Below are positions 27,519-35,420 of a stretch of DNA of 64,000 nucleotides, one piece after another. A program made the position numbers and the translations under genes. Every line of letters begins with the position of its first letter. Within the stretch, counting starts at the first letter, position 1. Origin of the DNA: CAZKBP01 sp964551015 (GTDB lineage: Bacteria; Bacteroidota; Bacteroidia; Cytophagales; Microscillaceae); contig CAZKBP010000003.1 of the NCBI GenBank assembly GCA_964551015.1, positions 1 through 64,000 on the forward strand, read 5' to 3'. The notes under the pieces were generated by a model. The model saw only the letters and a list, made by a program, of their open reading frames with translations. It made no database searches and was not told where the DNA came from.

Positions 27519-28244
27519 ATGAATAGAACGAATCAATATATTACCTTAGCTGTATTAATCATATTACCCATTCTGATCTTCCTTTTTTTGCAAGGGTTTG
27601 GACAGAATTATTACACCTTGGATATATACCATACAAAATGGTTGGAAGAAGTAGAGGTAGAAGGAGAACCCTACATCGATACGGTACGTGATGCGAGTAA
27701 GTTGAAAGGAAAAAAGATTGTAGATACGCTTTATCATACCATTTCTGATTTCAAATTGACCGATCAAAATGGAGAATCCTTTACCCGAAAAGATTTAGAG
27801 AATAAAATACACATTGCAGATTTTATTTTCACTCGCTGTGGAAATCCGACTTTCTGCCCTCGCATGAGTAAGCAACTACAAAGAGTACAAAAAGAGTTTG
27901 CTGCGCAAGAAGAGGTAGAACTTGTCTCCTATACGATTGATCCTGAGTATGATACTCCTACCGTTTTGAAAGCATACGCGCAGGATTATAATGCTAATCC
28001 TGAAAAATGGCACTTCCTCACGGGTGATAAAAGAAAGATTTACGACTTGGCCTTCAACGCTTATAAGGTAAGTGCTATGGATGAAGAAAAAACGATTACC
28101 CCAGATTTTTTGCACTCTAATAAACTAGTGTTAGTCGATAAGCAGGGACGTATCCGTGGCTACTACAACGGCTCTGATACCGAAGATGTGGATAAACTAA
28201 TTGTGGAAACAAGAGTTTTATTAAGCGAATATCAAGCTAGTTGA
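27519..28244 (+). CDS. SCO1/SenC/PrrC copper chaperone with an altered Cys motif
   Basis: A 241-residue membrane-anchored thioredoxin-fold protein (TM ~8-26) of the SCO family, which delivers copper to the CuA site of subunit II. The usual copper motif is CX3C followed by a distant His. Here the cysteines are Cys107 and Cys113 in FTRCGNPTFCPRM, that is CX5C, while the distal His199 (DFLHSNKLVLVD) is kept. The DNA in this stretch reads cleanly in frame. It starts 6 bases after a strong terminator, so its expression probably depends on read-through. Confidence 0.9.
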   Translation: MNRTNQYITLAVLIILPILIFLFLQGFGQNYYTLDIYHTKWLEEVEVEGEPYIDTVRDASKLKGKKIVDTLYHTISDFKLTDQNGESFTRKDLENKIHIADFIFTRCGNPTFCPRMSKQLQRVQKEFAAQEEVELVSYTIDPEYDTPTVLKAYAQDYNANPEKWHFLTGDKRKIYDLAFNAYKVSAMDEEKTITPDFLHSNKLVLVDKQGRIRGYYNGSDTEDVDKLIVETRVLLSEYQAS

Positions 28245-28289
28245 ACCTAATCTATTCAGTTACAATCATTACATCTTAAATAAAAAAAT

Positions 28290-28850
28290 ATGAATAACGG
28301 AAGTTTGGGAAACCAAGCCTTGGAAAAGGAAAACAAAATATATTTGACCCTCATCGGCGTCATCTCAGTGGTCGTGCCTTTGTTGGTGGCTTTTCTTCTC
28401 TTCGGAGGGAAAGCCACTCGGATTGATGGTTTGAACGTTGCTTTTCTGCCACACCTCAACGCGGTACTCAACACGGCAACTTTTGTTTGTTTGATTTTGG
28501 GTTTTGCGATGATTAAACAAAAGAAGATTGCCTATCATCGTACTTTCATGATGTCAGCCTTTGTGTTATCAAGTATTTTTCTGATTTCTTATGTGATTTA
28601 CCATAATAACGCCGAATCAACCTCTTATGGAGGAGTAGGGCTGCTGAGATATGTTTACTTTTTTATCCTCATTACACATATTATCTTGGCGACGGTGGTT
28701 GTGCCTTTAGTGCTTTTAGCGATTTACTTTGCTTGGACCAAGCAGATCACGCGCCACAAGAAAATAGTTAAATGGACTTATCCGATTTGGACTTACGTGG
28801 CTTTCACGGGGGTAGCGGTTTATTTAATGATTAGCCCTTATTATAGCTAG
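28290..28850 (+). CDS. DUF420 family membrane protein
   Basis: A 186-residue protein with five predicted helices, of the DUF420 family, whose members (such as Bacillus CtaM/YozB) act in cytochrome oxidase maturation. Conserved features include the His in FLPHLNAVLN, a second His in KIAYHRTFMMSAF, one in THIILATVVVPL and the KHKKIVKWTYPIW-like segment (here RHKKIVKWTYPIW). The His pattern suggests metal or haem handling. It sits 45 bases after sco. The role in oxidase assembly is inferred from the family and from context. Confidence 0.85.
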   Translation: MNNGSLGNQALEKENKIYLTLIGVISVVVPLLVAFLLFGGKATRIDGLNVAFLPHLNAVLNTATFVCLILGFAMIKQKKIAYHRTFMMSAFVLSSIFLISYVIYHNNAESTSYGGVGLLRYVYFFILITHIILATVVVPLVLLAIYFAWTKQITRHKKIVKWTYPIWTYVAFTGVAVYLMISPYYS

Positions 28851-28912
28851 GTAAAGAAACTTACAAAAGCCTGTAAATGTTATACTTATAGATAATCAAA
28901 GGAAAAAATAGA

Positions 28913-28957
28913 CTCGCCAAATGGTAGAACCACGGCGTTTTCTGGCCATCTGGTGAG
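28913..28957 (+). other. Long hairpin in the leader of the small CxxC gene
   Basis: The 12-position stem is CTCGCCAAATGG (28913-28924) with CCATCTGGTGAG (28946-28957), containing one mismatch and one G-U pair. Inside it AGAA pairs with TTCT, leaving a 10-base loop (28930-28939). It ends 18 bases before the next ATG. No T-run follows, so it is not a standard terminator. Confidence 0.55.
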
Positions 28958-28975
28958 CATCAATCCATAGCAATT

Positions 28976-29251
28976 ATGAAAAAAATATTTAATCGTAAAT
29001 ACATTCTTCTGCTTGTGTTCTTTCTGGCTTTTAGCTGGCAAAATGCTTGGGCACAGTGCGCAATGTGCCGTGCTACCGTACAAAATCAAGCAAGTGATGG
29101 CGGAGATTTAGTAGCAGGGCTGAACGCAGGTATCTTGTATCTGGCAGCCATGCCCTATGTGATTTTTGCGATCATAGGCTATGTTTTTTATACCAATACC
29201 AGAAAGAAAAATGTCAGAAAAAACCAAGTTACAAGCCATCGCTGGGGCTAA
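28976..29251 (+). CDS. Small exported CxxC membrane protein of the oxidase locus
   Basis: A 91-residue protein with an N-terminal signal (residues 1 to ~26, AWAQ), immediately followed by CAMC (CxxC), a short periplasmic stretch, one C-terminal helix (~49-70) and a basic cytoplasmic tail. The same small gene recurs in this position in Bacteroidota oxidase loci, but I know no assigned function. The CxxC next to the membrane would suit metal delivery or thiol exchange with the SCO/CuA pathway. The DUF983 start lies inside its last 41 bases. Confidence 0.75.
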   Translation: MKKIFNRKYILLLVFFLAFSWQNAWAQCAMCRATVQNQASDGGDLVAGLNAGILYLAAMPYVIFAIIGYVFYTNTRKKNVRKNQVTSHRWG

Positions 29252-29618
29252 ATGTCCTCGTTGCCGAGTAGGGGAAATGTTCCAATATTCTACTTATCAC
29301 CTAGGAGGCTTCAAATTTATGGAAATGCATAAGAACTGTCCCCAGTGCGATTTCAAGTATGAAGTAGAGCCCGGATTTTTTTACGGGGCCATGTATATCA
29401 GTTATGCCTTCTCGATTGCAATCAGCGTAGCAGGTAGTGTGGCGACTTACGTGTTGGGAGGAGATCCAGACGCTTGGGTCTATATCACGGTGGTCTCTGT
29501 CTTACTTTTTTTGGCTGTACCTTTTTCCTTCCGCTACGCCCGAGTGCTAATGCTTCATGTATTCGCAGGTATTAAATATCGCCCTGAGTTAGCAGAATCT
29601 CTTGAAAAGAGAGAATAA
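29211..29618 (+). CDS. DUF983 family zinc-ribbon membrane protein
   Basis: A 135-residue protein with two CxxC knuckles (CPRC and CPQC) forming a zinc ribbon in the first ~45 residues, then two helices (~62-85 and ~90-110) and a conserved C-terminal amphipathic segment (FSFRYARVLMLHVF). This matches DUF983, a family frequent in haem-copper oxidase loci with unknown function. I prefer the ATG at 29211, which has a purine-rich stretch before it, over an upstream in-frame ATG at 29181. It overlaps the previous gene by 41 bases, so translation is probably coupled. Confidence 0.85.
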   Translation: MSEKTKLQAIAGAKCPRCRVGEMFQYSTYHLGGFKFMEMHKNCPQCDFKYEVEPGFFYGAMYISYAFSIAISVAGSVATYVLGGDPDAWVYITVVSVLLFLAVPFSFRYARVLMLHVFAGIKYRPELAESLEKRE

Positions 29619-29630
29619 GTCCTATCTTTG
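29602..29630 (+). promoter_or_regulatory. Promoter for the lipoprotein cytochrome c
   Basis: TTG (29602-29604), an 18-base spacer and TATCTTTG (29623-29630), close to the TTG-N19-TAnnTTTG consensus. It overlaps the last codons of the DUF983 gene, giving the cytochrome its own transcript. Confidence 0.65.
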
Positions 29631-29675
29631 TGAAAATTGCACGTACATTCATCAAAAAAATCAATCTTATATCTT

Positions 29676-30128
29676 ATGAAGTCTGCACTCTACCGTATCG
29701 GTTTGTTCGTTTCTATCTGTATTTATGTTTGGGCTTGCTCCTCAGAAGGTAATCAAAAAAACGCAACAACTAATACTTCCGCGTCGTCCTCTGATAATGA
29801 GGTTGAGGTAAGCGAAAACGATGAACCAGAATTAAGCGAACTTGCTCAAAAAGGTAAAAAAATATTTGAGATCAATTGTGCACAATGTCATTTGATGAGC
29901 AAAGAAGTATTGATTGGCCCTGGCTTAGCTGGGGCAACGGCCCGAAAAGACAAGGAATGGATACTCGCCTTTATCAAAAACTCTCAGAAAGTAATCCAAA
30001 GTGGGGATGAGTACGCGGTAGCACTGTACGAAGAATATAACAATACCGTGATGACGAGCTACTATGGTACAGACGAAGAATTAGAAGCCATTTATGCTTA
30101 CTTGAAAGCTTACGAAAACGAAAGCTAA
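29676..30128 (+). CDS. Class I cytochrome c lipoprotein
   Basis: A 150-residue lipoprotein with a signal ending in a lipobox at Cys21 (IYVWAC), a Ser/Glu-rich linker and one cytochrome c domain (CAQCH 68-72, likely Met126 ligand in VMTSYYG). Segment by segment the domain parallels the N-terminal domain of ActA: VLIGPGLAG against VVVGPGLYN, IKNSQKVIQSGDEYAV against IKNSQAMVQAGDDYAV, YNNTVMTS against YNQNVMTS. It is probably an electron shuttle for the ACIII-oxidase pair. The ATG at 29676 gives a proper signal; the longer TTG-started frame would overlap the promoter region. It has its own promoter and terminator. Confidence 0.92.
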   Translation: MKSALYRIGLFVSICIYVWACSSEGNQKNATTNTSASSSDNEVEVSENDEPELSELAQKGKKIFEINCAQCHLMSKEVLIGPGLAGATARKDKEWILAFIKNSQKVIQSGDEYAVALYEEYNNTVMTSYYGTDEELEAIYAYLKAYENES

Positions 30129-30136
30129 CCTGATTA

Positions 30137-30170
30137 TGGGAAGAGCCGAATAGCTCTTCCCACTTTTATT
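30137..30170. terminator. Bidirectional terminator ending the respiratory locus
   Basis: A perfect 10-bp stem TGGGAAGAGC (30137-30146) with GCTCTTCCCA (30153-30162), loop CGAATA, followed by CTTTTATTTT. It lies between the convergent cytochrome (+) and T9SS cargo (-) genes. Confidence 0.88.
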
Positions 30171-31253
30171 TTACAGTTTGCGAAGTCTTTGAAAATTCCA
30201 TACCCGTTCTCGGTCGCTTAATATCAAGTAGTAAGTCCCTATTTCAAATTCTTCGGTAGATAACCGCAGCACCTGAGGCAAAGTATCGCTTGAACACGGG
30301 ATACTTTTTACGATCCTTCCGTACTGATCTCTTATTTCCAAATAAAACTTCTTCGGAGCAGGAGCATCCTTCAGCTTGACTTGAAGCTGATCTTGAAAAG
30401 GGTTTGGAAAAACTTGCCAAGCTAGTGTCTTCTCATTCGAGTCTTCGCTGAGATCGCTATCTACGATCGTGAAAGCAATTAACACGGAATCCCCTCTTGC
30501 TCCACTAGCTAATTTTTCTCCAAAAGCTTGCAAACTCAAAAGATAATGACCGGGAATGGCTTCCCAAGGGACAAACACACCTCGGGGCGAATCTCCAAAC
30601 AAAGCATAAGGAAGGATACTTTCTACTCTTTCTTCAATAATTTCTCCTTGTGAATTTTCTAGCCGAAAACTTACGCTATTGGCTTGTTTTACGAGAACCT
30701 CGAAGTTAATAGAGCGTCCCGTTTCGGCAATATCCAGCGTATCTCCCAACTCGATAGGACGGACTCTGGCATTGGCAAAGGCATTAATGAGCAAAATGCT
30801 ATCGATACGCGGAGGAGGTAATACTCGGAACGATATTTCCAAGGGTAGTCCAGCCGTACCCCCTGCGTTTTGCTCCGTAAAAGCTTGTGCAGAAATGGTG
30901 TAATCACCAGGGGGTAGCACCCTGCCCGAAAATAGATCTCCTTGATTACCAAAGAGCGTGAAAGGAGCCAAGTTTTCAACGTTTCGAAACTCGAGAGGCC
31001 CTTCTAATTGCAATAAAACACTTCTCACCTGACTCCCTTCCGTCTTTGCTTGGAAAGTAACAGCAGGAATCGAGGCAGCATCAAACTGGACGAGCATAGA
31101 ATCTTGGAGCCTAGCAACTACCGAATTTTGAAGCGTGTCAATGAGCAGAATATGATCAATGAGGAGTGAATCTTGAGCAAAAATGGCTTCCGAAAGTACA
31201 GAAAAATATAGCCAGAGTAATAAAAATCTAGCAAAAAAATAGTTGGTGTACAT
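30171..31253 (-). CDS. T9SS type A cargo protein with two repeat domains
   Basis: A 360-residue exported protein: signal peptide (~1-27), two copies of an ~110-residue beta domain (~30-150 and ~155-270), and a C-terminal T9SS type A sorting domain (~280-360; WQVFPNPFQDQLQVKL, ending in GTYYLILSDRERVWNFQRLRKL-like sequence). Each repeat contains an ENLAPFTLFG or ESILPYALFG core followed by PGDYTISAQAF or PGHYLLSLQAF. A third copy begins the next protein. It should be secreted and possibly cell-surface attached after cleavage of the sorting domain. No catalytic motif is visible. Confidence 0.85.
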   Translation of the reverse strand: MYTNYFFARFLLLWLYFSVLSEAIFAQDSLLIDHILLIDTLQNSVVARLQDSMLVQFDAASIPAVTFQAKTEGSQVRSVLLQLEGPLEFRNVENLAPFTLFGNQGDLFSGRVLPPGDYTISAQAFTEQNAGGTAGLPLEISFRVLPPPRIDSILLINAFANARVRPIELGDTLDIAETGRSINFEVLVKQANSVSFRLENSQGEIIEERVESILPYALFGDSPRGVFVPWEAIPGHYLLSLQAFGEKLASGARGDSVLIAFTIVDSDLSEDSNEKTLAWQVFPNPFQDQLQVKLKDAPAPKKFYLEIRDQYGRIVKSIPCSSDTLPQVLRLSTEEFEIGTYYLILSDRERVWNFQRLRKL

Positions 31254-31379
31254 GGTTGGTCATTTTGGGATTAATTATTTGCAATTAAGTGCATAAAGAT
31301 GAATTATTGATAAAAAATAGATAGCAAAATAGCTTGCTATCTATACACAGCAGACGGTCTAGTTTCCTTAAAAACGACT

Positions 31380-34300
31380 CTACTGATTCTTTATAAGTTT
31401 AGTTGTATAGGTTCTCCCTTTGGAGTGAATTTGTAATATATAGACACCTGGATTGAGTGGCCTTAGTTGTTCATTGAGCCAAGCCTCAAGGTGCGCAGCT
31501 GAGGTTTGCATAGCTCTTTGATACTGGCCATCTAGGCTCAGCAGTTTGACCTCTACTATCTCCGAATTTGATTGAGATAACTGGCTCTTCACCTGTAAGC
31601 GATGAGAGAAAGGATTCGGATATACTTGTACTTCGGTCTCTGCGTCAAGAATTGGTTTTGCTACGTTTTCATCAGCCTCTTCAAAATGTGCGCGAGCGGC
31701 CAAGTTCGTTGATGAAACTGGCTCATAGGGCAAGACATTACTGATAAGATACACATTATCATTATAGTCATAATTGGCTCTTGGGCCTACATAATCCTGA
31801 GCCACGAGGTAGTGGTGTTCTACAATTTTGCCCTCGTGATCCTTGAGTGGCCATACGCGGAGTGCAAGTCTGCCTGCTAAGGTGTCTTGGTCAGCGTGAG
31901 GATAATTTTTATAAAAATCAGTATGATTGCCATTAACCACCAAATCTACAAACCCATCTGGGCGAAAATAACCAGTGGCAGCTCTGTGGGCTTGTGCTTG
32001 GTTGCTCAGGTGCTGTGGCCGAGGGAGCAAGGATTGGGCATCCCTGCCTAGGTGCGCAAAGAGAGGTTTCACAGGGCCACCCGCAATGCTGTATCGGATA
32101 CTCTCGAACTGATCACAGCAACTGTGATAAGCAGCCAACTGCATGATACGAACGGCCTGTTTGGGATCAGCCACTGTAAAGAACCTCGTTCTGATTTCGT
32201 CCCCCGCGAGTGTAAAATCATCACCTGCTTTTTTATCTGTGAAGCCAATGTTGGTGCTAAGGCCGAACGCATCCACAATTTCTTGTAAATGTGGCTCGCG
32301 GTCTCCTTCTCCTTGCTTTTGCCATAAACCGTGCAAGAGTACGGTTTTGGGCTGTTTTTCGTGAGAATTATAGATTTTCAGCGCTTCGTGTAAGACTTTG
32401 ACCAGACCATCTCTGGCTCCGGCAGGATTGCGGGCAATAAATTTTAAACGGATATCTAGAGCTTGCCCTGCTGGAATGGACAGAGAAATATTATCCAAAT
32501 TTGTGATTTGCCAATAATCTGGATTGGTGATAATCAGGCTATCAATATGAAGCATATCTGGGTATTGGTTATGGAGTCTTAAAGTTACTTCATCGTGATT
32601 GGCATTAGGACCCAGCTCAGAAGGAGAACCAAACCAAGGCTCTTGAATACGACTGAAGCTTAGCTGATCGTGGGCAGGAAATCCATCCAAGTTCTCTAAT
32701 ACTAGCCGAGAAGGAGCCAAAGGTTCTGTGACTCTAAGTAAGGTCAGCTTGGCTCCTCCAAACTCCGAAACATATAAATTTCCCGTAAGGGGATCTTCTA
32801 CCAAATCTAAGGGGTCTTGAAAACAGCGCATACCTGCCTCTCCGGTAACATCTACGAAAGATTTTACGATGTTGTGGGTACGATTATCAGGTTCTAAGAT
32901 AATGATGTCATCATTTTGGCTGTACCTGACCACCAAGAGTTTACCCTTGAGTTTCCCTCCAAAGGCTTTGCTCTGATATTCTATGGCTCCATTGGGAGAC
33001 TTATTATTTTCAAAGTTAAAAGCCAAGCCATCGTGGTCGAAATTAGGATCAGCCGCAATACCATCATAGGCAGGATTATCTACATCCAGATCGCCTCTAT
33101 TGAGAATATATTCGCCGCGTCTGGGATTAGGATGTCCATAATAACGTCCAGCTTTAATACGATACAACCAATCACTCTGCGTAGGAGTGACCTTGGCCAC
33201 AGCCGGGATGATCTTGAGGGTAGTGTCGCTTACTAGATGATTGATGAGGTTTTCTACGAGTGTATCCTCTGGATAAAAGCCAGGGGTATTACCCCCCAAA
33301 GCTGATCCATTAGTAGGCACGTAAAGTTCTCCATTACTGTGCCATACCAAATCATAGGCATTTCTGATACCAGTAGCGTATAGCGTTAAGGGAGCCTCTT
33401 CAACGGAGGGATCATAGCTACCTCCTTCGGCAGTTTTGACATCGAGGGGGAGATCTTTACTGGCCTCCAACTTTTGCAAATCGAGACGCAGTATTGCGGC
33501 AGAAAGGAGTTTTTCTGAGCGATTGCCCCAAGCTGCATCGGCTCGCCCCATGGCTGTATTGCCTCCTTGAGAAATGTATAATTGCTGGTCAGGGCCAAAA
33601 GCCATACTACTAGTCAGGTGATCTTTGAGAGAACGGGGTAAGTGAATCACCATATCCTCTACTGAGTCCAGGTGCTTGCCGCTCAGACGGGCGATATTAC
33701 CATCCCACTCTGGTCCTTCTTCAAAAGTGTAATGCCCTGAATAAGAAACCCAAGCGATTAAATTATCGGCAGTAGCCTTGGGGTCAAATACGAGTCCAAC
33801 GGCCATTTTGGGCCCCGTACCAAAATCAGGAGCGCGTTTGTGTTTCCGTAGCGAAGAAATCGTCTCTGCTTCGCCGAGTAGGCCATCTTTATCTATCCTA
33901 AAACGTTTAATCAGACCATCAATCGTCAAAGCGTAGAGCTTCGAGTCTGGGCCGATACAAAGGCTTGTATATTGCTTCCCAGCGGCTTGGGGGAGCGCTA
34001 CCTTTTCAAAGCGAATATCTTGGAGGGACTGGCTGAGAAAGTGTGCGCCCGTCCGAAAAACCAAGGAATAAGGAACGATGGCATTCTTATCCAAATCTGT
34101 AATGTCTGATTTAAAATCTAAGCGATAAGTAGTGTAGCTTTCCAGAGGTGCGCAGGGAACAAGGGTAATTGCATCTCCACCTCCGGTAGAATTGACTTGT
34201 GCATCTACGATTTGGTGATTAGATAAGTTCGTCAAGGTAATGTTGAGATTATTGACCGTGCTGCGATCAAGAGCTGAATTGAGTAAGAATAGTTCCGTAG

Positions 34301-35420
34301 AAAAGTTTTCATCCAAAGCCACCTCTTGCATGTGGTCGATGAGCAAATTACCAGAGCTACCGTGTATTTCTATCACCCAAGGACGGGTCGGGACCCCTTC
34401 TTCATAAACCTCAATGGCCGAAACAATCGCATTATTCACCACAGAAGTAAATTGAATATCTAAGGTATTATTTTGATCCAATTGAATATTTTCAAAAGTT
34501 TTTACCAAAGCGTGAGTGGCTCCCACCTCCTGAAAAATATCCAAGCTATCTAAGACTCGTTCTCCTTCAATATCTACGTGGAAGATCCTTTGACCCGCCC
34601 GTCCTTCTATACCCTGAGGACTGCCAAAATAAGGTTCCATAAAATGTAGCTTGACTGTGTAAGCTGAGAAATTGGAACGAACGGGCAGATGATAAGCAAA
34701 ACTACGACTGCCCTGAGCAACGTAGCGATAGGTTTGATAAATAATATCTGATTCAGTATTGGCAATCTCATAAGGCTTGGAGGCCGTCCAACCCCCCGTA
34801 AAATACTTTCCCTTTTTGTCATTTTCCCAATTGCCACTGTCTAAATCAGTAATATCATTGCCCCCCACATTGATGCGATAGAGGGAAGTCGGTTCATTAG
34901 ATTCTATAAACTCGAATTGTACCTGAAAAACTGAGCCTGACAATCCTGATAGATGTGCTCCTGCAAAAGCCAAAACTTCTAAATTGTAAGTGCCACCCAC
35001 GGCCGTTTTTCCCTTAAAATCCTGAGAAGAGGCTTCTCCAAAGAGGGTATAAGGATAAATATTCTCAGTTTGTTGATGAACCATAGCTCCATTCAAAGAG
35101 AAAGAAACACTTCCTACTTGCTGGGGGGAAATTTCTGCTATAATATTAAAACGAAATAATCTGTCTTTGGGCAATTTGATACGATCTCCATGACTAATTT
35201 CTTGCAAAATCGCATCTTGATCTGCATCTACCAAGAGCAACCGAGTGACCTTCAAGCTGTCCTGAGTGCTAGGTGGAATAGGTGATGGCGGCCTCAAAGA
35301 TAGAACCGATGTCGAGACAGGGCTACCCGACGGAAATAAAGTAGTGGAGTAGCCTAGAAACCAAAACGTAGAAAATAAGGCTAGAAAACTAGCAAAAAAA
35401 TACCTGGATGAAATTTTCAT
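31380..35420 (-). CDS. Large T9SS cargo: malectin, sugar-dehydrogenase-like propeller
   Basis: A 1346-residue secreted protein. The order is a signal or anchor (~1-30), one copy of the repeat domain shared with the neighbour (~60-175; ENIYPYTLFG), a malectin carbohydrate-binding domain (~180-345; starts YRINVGGNDITDLD), an Ig-like Big_5-type domain (~345-460), a long propeller resembling glucose/sorbosone dehydrogenases (~475-930), an Ig-like abnormal-spindle-type domain, a domain near 1090-1250 of unknown type, and a T9SS type A sorting domain (VQVYPNPFSHRLQVKS ... LIKNQ). It is probably a surface protein that binds or oxidises sugars. Enzyme activity is not proven. Confidence 0.85.
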   Translation of the reverse strand: MKISSRYFFASFLALFSTFWFLGYSTTLFPSGSPVSTSVLSLRPPSPIPPSTQDSLKVTRLLLVDADQDAILQEISHGDRIKLPKDRLFRFNIIAEISPQQVGSVSFSLNGAMVHQQTENIYPYTLFGEASSQDFKGKTAVGGTYNLEVLAFAGAHLSGLSGSVFQVQFEFIESNEPTSLYRINVGGNDITDLDSGNWENDKKGKYFTGGWTASKPYEIANTESDIIYQTYRYVAQGSRSFAYHLPVRSNFSAYTVKLHFMEPYFGSPQGIEGRAGQRIFHVDIEGERVLDSLDIFQEVGATHALVKTFENIQLDQNNTLDIQFTSVVNNAIVSAIEVYEEGVPTRPWVIEIHGSSGNLLIDHMQEVALDENFSTELFLLNSALDRSTVNNLNITLTNLSNHQIVDAQVNSTGGGDAITLVPCAPLESYTTYRLDFKSDITDLDKNAIVPYSLVFRTGAHFLSQSLQDIRFEKVALPQAAGKQYTSLCIGPDSKLYALTIDGLIKRFRIDKDGLLGEAETISSLRKHKRAPDFGTGPKMAVGLVFDPKATADNLIAWVSYSGHYTFEEGPEWDGNIARLSGKHLDSVEDMVIHLPRSLKDHLTSSMAFGPDQQLYISQGGNTAMGRADAAWGNRSEKLLSAAILRLDLQKLEASKDLPLDVKTAEGGSYDPSVEEAPLTLYATGIRNAYDLVWHSNGELYVPTNGSALGGNTPGFYPEDTLVENLINHLVSDTTLKIIPAVAKVTPTQSDWLYRIKAGRYYGHPNPRRGEYILNRGDLDVDNPAYDGIAADPNFDHDGLAFNFENNKSPNGAIEYQSKAFGGKLKGKLLVVRYSQNDDIIILEPDNRTHNIVKSFVDVTGEAGMRCFQDPLDLVEDPLTGNLYVSEFGGAKLTLLRVTEPLAPSRLVLENLDGFPAHDQLSFSRIQEPWFGSPSELGPNANHDEVTLRLHNQYPDMLHIDSLIITNPDYWQITNLDNISLSIPAGQALDIRLKFIARNPAGARDGLVKVLHEALKIYNSHEKQPKTVLLHGLWQKQGEGDREPHLQEIVDAFGLSTNIGFTDKKAGDDFTLAGDEIRTRFFTVADPKQAVRIMQLAAYHSCCDQFESIRYSIAGGPVKPLFAHLGRDAQSLLPRPQHLSNQAQAHRAATGYFRPDGFVDLVVNGNHTDFYKNYPHADQDTLAGRLALRVWPLKDHEGKIVEHHYLVAQDYVGPRANYDYNDNVYLISNVLPYEPVSSTNLAARAHFEEADENVAKPILDAETEVQVYPNPFSHRLQVKSQLSQSNSEIVEVKLLSLDGQYQRAMQTSAAHLEAWLNEQLRPLNPGVYILQIHSKGRTYTTKLIKNQ

